A DNA stretch of 64,000 bases from Myxococcales bacterium (GTDB lineage: Bacteria > Myxococcota_A > Polyangia > Nannocystales > Nannocystaceae), in assembly GCA_020633335.1 (NCBI GenBank), contig JACKDU010000015.1, positions 1 to 64,000 of the forward strand, read 5' to 3'. A program made the position numbers and the translations under genes. This document shows, piece after piece, positions 1 to 8,030 of this stretch. The notes beneath the pieces are model-generated. The model had not been told where the DNA came from and did no database searches. It saw nothing but the letters and a program-made list of their open reading frames with translations. Each line of letters starts with the position of its first letter. The stretch's first letter is position 1.

Positions 1-117
1 GCGAGCCCCCTCCTCCGCGCCAAACGAGCAAGCCTTCGCCGTCCAACCTCGTGGAGCGCGAACCACGTCAGCCCCGCACCCCCGATTGAGACCACGAAGC
101 AGAACCTCGACGACGAG
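1..117. other. Left edge of the window, no gene recognised
   Basis: Only short shadow frames are seen; the start of a gene outside the window may lie to the left. Confidence 0.3.
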
Positions 118-1101
118 CTACCAGCCGAGCACGTACGCAAACACCAGCGGCGCGACGATCGTCGCGTCCGACTCGATGATGAACCCAGGCGTCGTCTCGC
201 CGAGCTTCCCCCAGGTGATCTTCTCGCCGGGCACCGCCCCCGAGTACGAGCCGTACGACGTCGTCGAGTCCGAGATCTGGCAGAAGTACCCCCAGAGCGG
301 CACGTCCTCGCGGCGGAGATCCTGGTGGAGCATCGGCACCACGCAGATCGGGAAGTCGCCCGCGATCCCGCCGCCGATCTGGAAGAAGCCGATCGACGAG
401 CGCGGCGCGGTCTCCATGTACCAGCGCGCGAGCTCCATCATGTACTCGATGCCGGTGCGGACGGTGTGGACGTTCTTCACCTCGCCGGTCATCACGTGCG
501 AGGCGTACATGTTGCCGAGGGTCGAGTCCTCCCAGCCGGGGACGATGATCGGCAGGTTGCGCTCGGCGGCCGCGATCATCCACGAGTTCTTCGGATCGAT
601 CTGGTAGTGCTCCTTGAGCACCCCGGAGCGGAGAATCCGGTACATGAACTCGTGGGGGAAGTAGCGCTCGCCGGCCGCGTCGGCCCGCATCCACTCGTCG
701 AGGACCGCGGTCTCGATCCGCCGCATCGCCTCGTGCTCGGGGATGCAGGTGTCGGTCACCCGGTTGAGGTGGCGCTCGTAGAGCGCGCGCTCGTCCGCCG
801 AGTCGAGGGTCCGGTAGTGGGGGACCCGGACGTAGTGGTCGTGGGCGACCAGGTTGAAGATGTCCTCCTCGAGGTTCGCGCCGGTGCACGAGATCGCCTG
901 GACCTTCCCCTGGCGGATCATCTCGGCGAGGCTGAGGCCGAGCTCGGCGGTGCTCATCGCCCCCGCGAGGGCGACCAGCATCGACCCGCCGCCCTCGAGG
1001 TGAGCGACGTAGCCCTGGGCCGCGTCGACCAGGGAGGCCGCGTTGAAGTGGCGGTAGTGGTGGCGGATGAACTCGGTGATCGGGCGCGAGCTTGCGGTCA
1101 T
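118..1101 (-). CDS. Deoxyhypusine synthase-like protein (DHS family)
   Basis: This 327-residue protein belongs to the deoxyhypusine synthase family, which moves the aminobutyl group of spermidine onto a lysine (eukaryotes and archaea) or onto polyamine acceptors. The C-terminal motif TWGK holds Lys299, aligned with the DHS active-site lysine that forms the enzyme-imine intermediate. The Gly-rich GGGIAGDFP segment and the SDATIVAP tail are also family-like. The start is the ATG at 1101; longer in-frame versions add only Arg/Pro-rich residues. It diverges from the glycerophosphodiesterase gene with 157 bases between the starts. Bacteria lack eIF5A, so the substrate is probably a polyamine such as homospermidine (inference) or unknown. 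The family call is firm, the substrate is not. Confidence 0.88.
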   Translation of the reverse strand: MTASSRPITEFIRHHYRHFNAASLVDAAQGYVAHLEGGGSMLVALAGAMSTAELGLSLAEMIRQGKVQAISCTGANLEEDIFNLVAHDHYVRVPHYRTLDSADERALYERHLNRVTDTCIPEHEAMRRIETAVLDEWMRADAAGERYFPHEFMYRILRSGVLKEHYQIDPKNSWMIAAAERNLPIIVPGWEDSTLGNMYASHVMTGEVKNVHTVRTGIEYMMELARWYMETAPRSSIGFFQIGGGIAGDFPICVVPMLHQDLRREDVPLWGYFCQISDSTTSYGSYSGAVPGEKITWGKLGETTPGFIIESDATIVAPLVFAYVLGW

Positions 1102-1258
1102 GGGTCTGCCGGCGAGTCTGGGGCCCCCTGCGCGGTGCGGCCGCCGCGAGCATCCCCTCCCAGGGCCGCGAGCGCAAGGCCGGGCGCGGCATCTTCGCTT
1201 GCGGCTTGCGCCGCCGGCCCCGGGCCGACATCCTCGCCGCGCCCACGGACCGCGGACC

Positions 1259-2056
1259 ATGCGAGCGCGCCCCTACCTCGACGCACCCCGCCCCCTCCTC
1301 TTCGCCCACCGCGGCGGGGCGGCGGTCGCCCCCGAGAACACCCTCCTCGCCTTCCGCCGGGCGATCGAGCTCGGCTTCCGCTACATCGAGACCGACGTCC
1401 ACCTCACCCGCGACGGCGAGCTGGTGACGCTCCACGATCCCACCCTCGCGCGGACCACCGACGGCCGCGGGATGGTCCGGGCCCACACCCTCGCCGAGCT
1501 CCGCCGCTTCGACGCCGGCCACAACTTCAGCGCGGACGGCGGGCGCACCTTCCCCTTCCGCGGCCAGGGGCTGCGGATCCCCACCCTCCTCGAGCTCCTC
1601 GAGCTCGACCCCGAGGTCCGCGTCAACATCGAGATCAAGGAGCAGGATCCCGCGGCCCAGCGCGCGCTCTGGGGCTTCATCCGCCGCCACGGGGTCGCCG
1701 ATCGGGTCCTCGTCGGCTGCGAGCACGCGCCGGTGCTCCGCTCCTTCCGCGCGCTCACCCGCGGCGAGGTCGCGACCTCGGCCGGCCGCGACGAGGTCCT
1801 GCGCTTCTGGCTGGCCGTCCGCCTCCGCCTCGGGCCCCGCCGGCGACCGGCCTACGACGCGCTCCAGGTCCCGCCGACCCACGGTCGCCTGACCGTCGTC
1901 GATCGCCGCCTCGTCGACGCCGCCCACCGCCTCGGCCTCCAGGTCCACGTGTGGACGATCGACGGGCCAGCGGAGATGCGGCGCCTCCTGGGGCTCGGGG
2001 TCGACGGCCTGATGAGCGACTACCCGGCGCGGCTCCTCGAGATCGCCGGCGGCTAA
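1259..2056 (+). CDS. Glycerophosphodiester phosphodiesterase family protein
   Basis: This 265-residue GDPD-fold hydrolase cleaves glycerophosphodiesters to glycerol 3-phosphate and an alcohol. The N-terminal HRGG motif (His17, Arg18), the metal-binding pair Glu44/Asp46 in YIETDVHLT and the second catalytic His59 in LHD are all present, as is the late VHVWTID and DGLMSDYP pattern typical of bacterial UgpQ-type enzymes. No signal peptide is visible, so a cytoplasmic location is expected. The start at the ATG 1259 removes an Arg/Pro-rich extension of the open frame. It is transcribed away from the DHS-like gene and converges with the transporter gene ending at 2115. Confidence 0.9.
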   Translation: MRARPYLDAPRPLLFAHRGGAAVAPENTLLAFRRAIELGFRYIETDVHLTRDGELVTLHDPTLARTTDGRGMVRAHTLAELRRFDAGHNFSADGGRTFPFRGQGLRIPTLLELLELDPEVRVNIEIKEQDPAAQRALWGFIRRHGVADRVLVGCEHAPVLRSFRALTRGEVATSAGRDEVLRFWLAVRLRLGPRRRPAYDALQVPPTHGRLTVVDRRLVDAAHRLGLQVHVWTIDGPAEMRRLLGLGVDGLMSDYPARLLEIAGG

Positions 2057-2114
2057 CGGGTCGCAGCGCCCGAGGGCGACGCCCGAGTCACGAAGGAGTG
2101 GCTGTCCGAAGATC

Positions 2115-3161
2115 TCACGAGTGCATGTGTCGGTGGTGGAGATCCGAGACATGCGCGTGGCGGTGGGTCAGCCGGGGATGGGTGTGGACGTGGGCGTGGG
2201 GCTCGCCCGCCGGGTCGTCGGCGCCGTGGGCGTGCTCGTGGTGCGCGTCGTGGACGTGTCGGTGGTTGTGGGTCAGCGGCTCGTGGGTGTGCTCGTGGTC
2301 GTGGTCCTCGCGGAGGAGGAGCGCGACGCCGCCGATCATCAGGGCCATCGCCGCCGCGTCGCCGAGGCCGAGGCGATCTCCGAGGAGGACCAGCGACGCG
2401 AGGGCGCCGATGAAGGGCGCCGCCGCGAAGTAGGCGGCCTCGCGCGCAGCCCCGTGGAGGCGGAGGGCGTAGGCGTCGAGGACGACGCTGACGCCATAGC
2501 TCACGAGTCCGAGCAGGAGCGTGAGCCCGAGCACCGACGCCGCGGGGACGCTTGCGCCGAGGGCGAACGCCAGCACGGTGTTGAAGAGGCCGGCGCCGAG
2601 GGTCTTGATCCGCACCAGCGCGACCGGATCGCGGAGGGTGAGGCGCTGGGTGAGGTTGTTGTCGAGCGCCCAGCAGAGGCAGGCGGCGGCGATCAACACG
2701 ACCCCGGCGCCGTCGACCGCGATCTCGCCCGGGCTGAAGCGGAGGACCAACGCCGCCGCGAGGATGCACGCTGACGCGAGCGCGGCCCGACGGCCGAGGT
2801 GCTCGCCAAAGACCCAGGCCGCGAGGAGGATCGTCAGCGGCGCCTCGAGGTTGAGGAGGAGCGCCCCGGCGGCGCCGCTCACCCGATCGAGCCCGAAGAG
2901 GAGGAGCACCGGCCCGAGGACGCCGCCGAGGAGGACGACGCCGGCGAGCGGCGGCAGGTCGCGGCGGGTCAGCGGCGCCTCGGAGCGGTCGGCGCGGACG
3001 AGGCGGAGGAGGCCGAGGCCGAGCCCGGCGCCGAGGTAGAGGAGCCCGGCGAGGAGCGTCGGCTCGACGTCCTCGAGGAGGAGCTTCGAAAGCGGCGCGC
3101 TGACCCCGAAGGTGAGCGCCGCGAGGAGGCCGAGGAGCGCGCCGAGCCGCTGGGGCCGCAT
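2115..3161 (-). CDS. EamA/DMT-family transporter with histidine-rich C-terminal tail
   Basis: This 348-residue integral membrane protein shows the ten-helix, two-repeat layout of the drug/metabolite transporter superfamily, with EamA-like residues such as LLLNLEAPLTILLAAWVFGE at the middle of repeat one. From about residue 285 the protein continues as a soluble tail of some 60 residues crowded with His (HDHEHTHEP, THNHRHVHDAHHEHAHG, HAHVHTHP). Such tails usually bind Zn, Ni, Co or Cu, so a metal-linked substrate or sensing role is plausible but unproven. Only two bases separate its ATG from the stop of the upstream TetR gene, so the two are surely co-transcribed with the methyltransferase before them. 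Confidence 0.88.
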   Translation of the reverse strand: MRPQRLGALLGLLAALTFGVSAPLSKLLLEDVEPTLLAGLLYLGAGLGLGLLRLVRADRSEAPLTRRDLPPLAGVVLLGGVLGPVLLLFGLDRVSGAAGALLLNLEAPLTILLAAWVFGEHLGRRAALASACILAAALVLRFSPGEIAVDGAGVVLIAAACLCWALDNNLTQRLTLRDPVALVRIKTLGAGLFNTVLAFALGASVPAASVLGLTLLLGLVSYGVSVVLDAYALRLHGAAREAAYFAAAPFIGALASLVLLGDRLGLGDAAAMALMIGGVALLLREDHDHEHTHEPLTHNHRHVHDAHHEHAHGADDPAGEPHAHVHTHPRLTHRHAHVSDLHHRHMHS

Positions 3162-3163
3162 CG

Positions 3164-3793
3164 CTAGCCCTCCGCGCCCTCGTCCGCGCTGGCCGCGTCG
3201 GCGGCCGCGTCGGCGCGCGGCTCGAGCCCGCGCCAGAGGACGCCGACCATCGCCCGGATCGTCGCCTCGTCGAAGGCCCCGTCGTGGGCCCCGAGGCGCT
3301 CGAAGACGGCGACGCTGTGGAGCGAGGCGAAGAGGATCAGGGCCGCTGGCGCGACCGCCCCCGGCCCGATCTCGCCGCGCGCCTGCATCTCCTCGAGGGC
3401 GGCGACGAGGCCGGCGCGGAGGCGGCCGAGCGGGGCCTCCGGGTGGCGCTCGACGAAGCTCTCAAAGTCGAAGCCCGGGTGGCTCATCATCGGCACGAGG
3501 ATCGGGAAGAGCTCGCGGAAGTAGCCGAGCATCCCGAGGGCCGCGCGCTCGAGGGTCTCGCGGGGAGAGCCGGCCGCTGGCGCGGCGAGGATCGCCTCGA
3601 CGTCGAGGGTCGGCGGGACCATCGCCCGGAAGAAGAGGTCAGCCTTGGTGCCGAAGCGCTGGTAGAGCACGGCCTCGGACACCCCGGCAGCCCGGGCGAT
3701 CAACCGCGTCGACGCGGCGAGCCCCTTGTCGACGAAGACCTCGCGGGCGACCGCGAGGAGCTCGTCATCAGGGATTGTCTTGGGGCGACCCAT
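3164..3793 (-). CDS. TetR/AcrR-family transcriptional regulator
   Basis: This 209-residue protein carries a TetR-type DNA-binding head at residues 1-55, with STRLIARAAGVSEAVLYQRFGTK as recognition helix region, followed by a helical ligand-binding half and an Ala-rich C-terminus. It sits between the methyltransferase (38-base gap) and the transporter (2-base gap) on the same strand, so it is the probable local regulator of this operon. The AT-rich palindrome at 4721-4757 in front of the first gene is the obvious operator candidate (inference). No effector can be guessed from sequence. Confidence 0.92.
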   Translation of the reverse strand: MGRPKTIPDDELLAVAREVFVDKGLAASTRLIARAAGVSEAVLYQRFGTKADLFFRAMVPPTLDVEAILAAPAAGSPRETLERAALGMLGYFRELFPILVPMMSHPGFDFESFVERHPEAPLGRLRAGLVAALEEMQARGEIGPGAVAPAALILFASLHSVAVFERLGAHDGAFDEATIRAMVGVLWRGLEPRADAAADAASADEGAEG

Positions 3794-3831
3794 CGGGCGT
3801 GGCGGGGAGGATACCAGCCCCGCTCGATCCG

Positions 3832-4713
3832 TCAGCGGAGCGGGCCGGCCTCTGCGAAGATCGCCCGCGTCGCCTGCAGCGCGCGCATCCCGGCGCCCTG
3901 ATGGGTGACCTCGCTGGCGCCGAGCTTGGCGAGCTCGCCGTCGAGGTCGACGAGGCGGCCGGCGGCGCCGCTGTGGATCATCGAGAAGAGGCCGTGTCCG
4001 CGTCCGTGTCCGTGCTCGTGTGAGTGCCCGTGCGGGAGGTCGACGATGACGACCCGCCCGCCAGGCCGGAGCACCCGGCGCATCTCCTGCAGCGCGCCGA
4101 GCTGGACGTCCGCGGGCAGGTGGTGGAAGACGAGGGTCGCGAAGACGACGTCGAAGCTGCGGTCGGCGAAGGGCAGGACATCGGCCGAGCCCTGGTGGAT
4201 CTCGACGGCGACGCCGGCGGCGCGGATCTTGACGCGCGCGCGCTTGACCATCTCGGGCGCCGCTTCGATCCCGGCGAGCGTCCCCTCGGACCCGACCCGA
4301 GCGGCCGCGGCGAGGAGGAGCGTGCCGGTGCCGCAGCCGACGTCGAGGACCGCGTCACCGCGGCCGACATCGGCGAGCTCGAGCCAGCTCGCTCGCATCG
4401 CGGCCTCGCGCCCGCCGGCGAGGGCGCGGACCATCCAGTCGTAGAGCCGGGGGCGGTGGATCAACGCCCCCCGCGGCGCGCCCTCGTGATCGCCGCCCCC
4501 GGTCATCGCCACGCCGACGCCGATGATCAACCCGAGCGCGAGGAGGTGCGCGAGCACGACTGCGACGGCCACGGCGAGGGGCGCAGACCACCACGCCGCG
4601 CCGTGGGCGAGGAGGATCGCCGCGACGACGACGCCGACGAGGAGCGCCGGGAGCAGGAGCCGGCCGTGTTGGGAGTGCGGAGGGGAGGAGAGGACGGGGT
4701 GAGAGGGGCTCAT
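3832..4713 (-). CDS. Membrane-anchored SAM-dependent methyltransferase, class I
   Basis: This 293-residue protein begins with two hydrophobic segments (about residues 18-75) and continues into a Rossmann-fold methyltransferase of the UbiE/Methyltransf_11 type. The SAM motif VLDVGCGTGTLLL and the later PFADRSFDVVFATLVFHHLP and VLRPGGRVVIVDLP blocks are clear. Directly after that strand lies HGHSHEHGHGRGHG, a His-rich loop rarely seen in this family and echoing the His tail of the transporter in the same operon. The ATG at 4713 is chosen because the longer frame would read through the palindromic promoter region. The substrate is unknown; a metal, metalloid or quinone-type acceptor would all fit. 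Confidence 0.87.
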   Translation of the reverse strand: MSPSHPVLSSPPHSQHGRLLLPALLVGVVVAAILLAHGAAWWSAPLAVAVAVVLAHLLALGLIIGVGVAMTGGGDHEGAPRGALIHRPRLYDWMVRALAGGREAAMRASWLELADVGRGDAVLDVGCGTGTLLLAAAARVGSEGTLAGIEAAPEMVKRARVKIRAAGVAVEIHQGSADVLPFADRSFDVVFATLVFHHLPADVQLGALQEMRRVLRPGGRVVIVDLPHGHSHEHGHGRGHGLFSMIHSGAAGRLVDLDGELAKLGASEVTHQGAGMRALQATRAIFAEAGPLR

Positions 4714-4720
4714 TGGAACT

Positions 4721-4757
4721 CGATTTTTATAAGCGAGCGCTAGCTTATAAAAAATCG
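4721..4757. promoter_or_regulatory. AT-rich palindrome, probable operator/promoter of the methyltransferase-tetR-transporter operon
   Basis: The arms read CGATTTTTATAAGC and GCTTATAAAAAATCG (one extra A) around a near-palindromic GAGCGCTA core, giving about 37 bases of dyad symmetry in otherwise very GC-rich DNA. It ends 7 bases before the methyltransferase ATG. Both arms contain TTATAA; the proximal one at about 4726-4731 would serve as a -10 box and imply an almost leaderless transcript. The encoded TetR protein is the likely ligand (inference). A terminator for the gene ending at 4861 is less likely, since the stem is AT-rich. Confidence 0.6.
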
Positions 4758-4860
4758 TGGCGCTCCGCAACTTCACGCTGGAACGCGCGCTTCCGCCCGG
4801 GGAGTCGCTGAGCGCGATCAGCCCGGGCGGCCTCGGACCGCGTCCCCGCCGCTTCGCCGC

Positions 4861-6015
4861 CTACTTCTTGTCCTCGACGCACTGGACCGGCACCCAGGGC
4901 GCCGCCAGGTTGTCGCAGTGGGCCGACTTGTTCTCGAGGAGCATCGGCCCGATGGTCGTGACCAGCCCGCTCTGGTCGTCGACCTGGAAGAGCTCGGCCG
5001 AGTTCGAGCAGGCGTAGATCTCCTTGGTCTTCGGGTGCCACTCGATGCCGACGCTGCCGAAGTTGTAGGAGGTCTTGACGATGCTCGTCGCCTTCCCGGA
5101 GAGGTGATCGATCTTGTAGAGGACGTCGTCGGTCCCGTTGATCGCGTAGGTGTCCTGGAGGTCGTCCGACCAGGTGAGGCCGCCGGTCCCCCAGTTGATC
5201 CCGAGGGGGCCGATCGTCGTCGCGTTGCCGTTGAGGGTGCTCAGGGCGACGAAGACGTCGAGGTTGGTCTCGAGGCCGTAGAGCCCCTCGGCCTGGTCGG
5301 CGGTGATCCCCGGGAGCGCGGTCACCTTGGTCGGGCCGACGATCGTCCGCTCGCAGGTGCAGGGATCGATCACCTCGAGGTTGTTGGTGTTCGCGTTCGC
5401 CGCGTAGAGGAGGCCGTTCCGGTTGAAGGTGCTGGTGTTGTAGTTGTCGTTGGTGTTGAGCTCGCAGAGGAAGGTCGAGTGGCCGTCCATGAGGTCGATC
5501 TTGTAGAGCCGGGTCGGGCTCGAGGTGTCCTCGATCGAGATCAGCCAGAGGCCGCTCATGTCGTCGCCGCCGGTCGTCGTGTCGCCGCCCGTCGTGCCAC
5601 CCGTCGTGTCGCCGCCCGTCGTGCTGCCCGTCGTGTCGCCGCCCGTCGTGTCGCCGCCCGTCGTCGTCCCGCTCGTCGTCATCCCGTCGGTGACGGTCAC
5701 GGCGGTCCCCGATCCGGTGTCGGTGGTGTCGGTCGCGGTGTCGGTGCTCCCGCTCGTCGTCCCGCTCGTCGACGCGGTGGCCGAGCCCCCGGTGGTCCCG
5801 GTCTCGGTGCCGCTCGCGGACGCCGAGTTGGAGCCGCCGCCGCTCGTGCTCGCCGAGGCGCCCGTCGTCCCGCTCGCGCTCGATCCGCTCGAGCTCTCGG
5901 TCGCCATCGTCGTGCTATCGCTGTCCGTCCCGCTCCCCTCCGTCCCGCCGCTGCAGCCGACCGCCAGCGCGCAGGAGAAGACCGTCCACATCCCAAATCC
6001 CAATGCTCTCGACAT
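4861..6015 (-). CDS. Secreted lipoprotein with Thr/Ser/Gly spacer and propeller-like domain
   Basis: This 384-residue protein starts with a signal peptide ending in the lipobox AVGC (Cys21). A low-complexity spacer of about 130 residues follows, first Ser/Thr/Ala-rich, then repeats of TTGGDTTGG type. The folded part (from about residue 160) has repeating blocks such as LWLISIEDTSSPTRLYKIDL and YAINGTDDVLYKIDHLSG, resembling a beta-propeller of the kind that reads out stored quantities. It is probably an outer-membrane or surface lipoprotein. No enzyme motif is visible. The ATG at 6015 gives a good signal peptide; the next Met eight residues on would also work. Confidence 0.8.
   Translation of the reverse strand: MSRALGFGMWTVFSCALAVGCSGGTEGSGTDSDSTTMATESSSGSSASGTTGASASTSGGGSNSASASGTETGTTGGSATASTSGTTSGSTDTATDTTDTGSGTAVTVTDGMTTSGTTTGGDTTGGDTTGSTTGGDTTGGTTGGDTTTGGDDMSGLWLISIEDTSSPTRLYKIDLMDGHSTFLCELNTNDNYNTSTFNRNGLLYAANANTNNLEVIDPCTCERTIVGPTKVTALPGITADQAEGLYGLETNLDVFVALSTLNGNATTIGPLGINWGTGGLTWSDDLQDTYAINGTDDVLYKIDHLSGKATSIVKTSYNFGSVGIEWHPKTKEIYACSNSAELFQVDDQSGLVTTIGPMLLENKSAHCDNLAAPWVPVQCVEDKK
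5566..5680. repeat. Tandem repeat encoding the TTGGD spacer of the lipoprotein
   Basis: Units built from CCCGTCGTGTCGCCG recur with small variations and encode the TTGGDTTGG-type linker. The repeat stays in frame, so copy-number change would only lengthen or shorten the spacer. Confidence 0.7.
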
Positions 6016-6134
6016 TCTCCGAGGATCGTCGAGACACCCCGGGGGCGCGACCCCCCGGGTGTAAAAGCCCCCAGGCCGGGCGCAGCGTCGCGCGTGGCGG
6101 GTGATCAGCGGAGCGCCGCGAGGCGGCGGCGATC

Positions 6135-8030
6135 GTGCGATGGTCGAGCGCGCCCATGCTCGCCTCGCTCCTCGCACTCACCCTCGCGCAGGCTCCCGGG
6201 CCGACGCCGCCGCCGACGGCCACGCCGCACTGGGTCTTCTTTCGCGATCGCGGCGCCGCCGAGCTCGAGCTCGCCGCCGCGATCGAGCGGCGGCGACGCG
6301 AGCTCTCGCCCCGCGCCCTCGCCCGACGGATCCGCGTCCGCGGCGATCAGGGCGTTGATCGCCGCGATCTCCCGCCGGCCCCGGAGTACGTCGACGCGAT
6401 CATCACCGCCGGTGGGCGCGTCCGCGTGCGCTCGCGCTGGCTCAACGGGATCAGCGTCGAGGCGGACGCCGACGCGCTCGCGGCGATCGGCCGCCTCCCC
6501 TTCGTCGCCGCGCTGCGCCCGGTCGCGAGGGCGCGGCGGCGCCCCGAGTCGATCACGCCGGCCCCCCTCCCCCGCCAGGCGCTCGGCTACGGCGCCGCCC
6601 AGGCCCAGCTCGACCTCCTGAACGTGCCGGCGATGCGCGAGTGCGGCCTCGACGGCGCCGGCGTGGTGATCGGCGTCCAGGACAGCGGCTTCGACCTCAG
6701 CCACCAGGCCCTCGCCAAGGCCGCGGTGATCGCCGCCCACGACTTCGTCCAGGACGACGAGGTCGTCGCCGATCAGCCGGGCGACGCGATGGGTCAGGAC
6801 AACCACGGGACGATGGTCCTCTCGCTGATCGCCGGCCAGGACGGCGACGCCTACTCCGGGGTCGCCCCGGCGGCCTCCTTCATCCTCGCCAAGACCGAGC
6901 GGATCGACGTCGAGGCGCCCTTCGAGGAGGACCTCTTCGTCGCCGGCCTCGAGTGGATCGAGGGGATGGGCGCCGACCTCTTCACCGCCTCGCTCGGCTA
7001 CATCGACTGGTACACCTACGACGACCTCGACGGCGCGACCACGGTGGTCGCCCAGGCCGCCAGCGTCGCCCTCGACAACGGCCTCATCATGCTGGCGGCG
7101 ATGGGCAACCTCGGCCCGGTGCCCAAATCGCTGATCACCCCGGCCGACGTCGATCGGCTCATCTCGATCGGCGCCACCGATCTCGAGGGGACGATCGTCG
7201 AGTTCTCGTCGCGGGGGCCGACCGCCGACGGGCGGATCAAGCCCGACGTCGTCGCGCCGGGGGCGGGCGTGATCGTCGTCCACCCCGATCAGCCGACCGA
7301 CTACGTCGCCGGCGGCGGCACCAGCTTCGCCACGCCGCTGGCCGCGGGCGTCGTCGCCCTCCTCCTCCAGGCCGATCCCGATCGCACGCCGGTCGAGGTC
7401 GGCATGCTCCTCCGGGAGAGCGCGAAGCCCTACGGCCCGCCCAACAACGACACCGGCTGGGGCCTCCTCGACGGGCTCGCGGCCGCCGGGCTCCACTGCT
7501 CCTGCGTCGACGCCGACGGCGACGAGCACTTCGACGGGGCCTGCGGCGGCGACGACTGCGACGACGCCAATCCCGCGCGCCACCCCGGCGCCGCCGAGAT
7601 CTGTGACGGCCTCGACGACGACTGCGACGGCGTCCTCCCGCCGGACGAGGTCGACGCCGACGACGACGGCGCCCTCGCCTGCGCGGGCGAGTGCGACGAC
7701 CACGACCCCGCGCGCTACCCCGGCGCCCTCGAGCTCTGCGACGGCGTCGACAACGACTGCGACGGGATCCGCGACGAGGGGTGCACGGCGGCGACCGGCG
7801 GCGGCGGAGGCACGGCCGGCTCGACCGGCGCGGAGGAGACGGGCGCCGGCACGGCCGCGTCGACCGCGGCCGACGCGAGCGCGACCGCGAGCGCGACCGC
7901 CGGCGAGTCAGCGGGCGACGACAAGGCGGGGTGCGCCTGCGCCAGCGGCTCGCCGCCCACGCCCGCTGCCCACGCGCTCCTCCTCCTCGCCCTCGGTGGC
8001 CTCCTACGCCGGCGCCGGCCGGCGCCCTAG
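6135..8030 (+). CDS. Secreted subtilisin-like serine protease (S8) with MopE-type repeats and MYXO-CTERM-like tail
   Basis: This 631-residue exported protease has a signal peptide (1-20), a propeptide-like region to about 150, and an S8 domain with the full triad: Asp183 in VQDSGFD, His224 in QDNHGTMV and Ser397 in GGTSFATP; Asn325 in AMGNLG is the oxyanion residue. Residues 455-550 hold two copies of the putative metal-binding MopE motif (DGDEH, GGDDCDDANP, CDGLDDDCDG). A Gly/Thr/Ala spacer leads to GCACASG, a hydrophobic stretch and RRRR, a MYXO-CTERM-like sorting signal for surface anchoring. The GTG at 6135 is preferred because starting at the next ATG (6156) leaves no charged n-region. 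Its stop codon overlaps the stop of the convergent NDH-2 gene. Confidence 0.9.
   Translation: MRWSSAPMLASLLALTLAQAPGPTPPPTATPHWVFFRDRGAAELELAAAIERRRRELSPRALARRIRVRGDQGVDRRDLPPAPEYVDAIITAGGRVRVRSRWLNGISVEADADALAAIGRLPFVAALRPVARARRRPESITPAPLPRQALGYGAAQAQLDLLNVPAMRECGLDGAGVVIGVQDSGFDLSHQALAKAAVIAAHDFVQDDEVVADQPGDAMGQDNHGTMVLSLIAGQDGDAYSGVAPAASFILAKTERIDVEAPFEEDLFVAGLEWIEGMGADLFTASLGYIDWYTYDDLDGATTVVAQAASVALDNGLIMLAAMGNLGPVPKSLITPADVDRLISIGATDLEGTIVEFSSRGPTADGRIKPDVVAPGAGVIVVHPDQPTDYVAGGGTSFATPLAAGVVALLLQADPDRTPVEVGMLLRESAKPYGPPNNDTGWGLLDGLAAAGLHCSCVDADGDEHFDGACGGDDCDDANPARHPGAAEICDGLDDDCDGVLPPDEVDADDDGALACAGECDDHDPARYPGALELCDGVDNDCDGIRDEGCTAATGGGGGTAGSTGAEETGAGTAASTAADASATASATAGESAGDDKAGCACASGSPPTPAAHALLLLALGGLLRRRRPAP

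Noticed and set aside
2105..2119. TGTCCGAAGATCTCA as a further mini-palindrome copy
   Set aside because: Only the left half matches; the right half has no GGACA-like sequence at the right spacing.
68..2152. Minus-strand 694-codon frame and plus-strand frame 325-2433
   Set aside because: Both overlap the DHS-like and GDPD genes, which have clear catalytic motifs. Their composition is shadow-like.
5566..5680. CRISPR-like repeat array
   Set aside because: Units are contiguous and in frame with the lipoprotein's Thr/Gly spacer; there are no unique spacers or cas genes.
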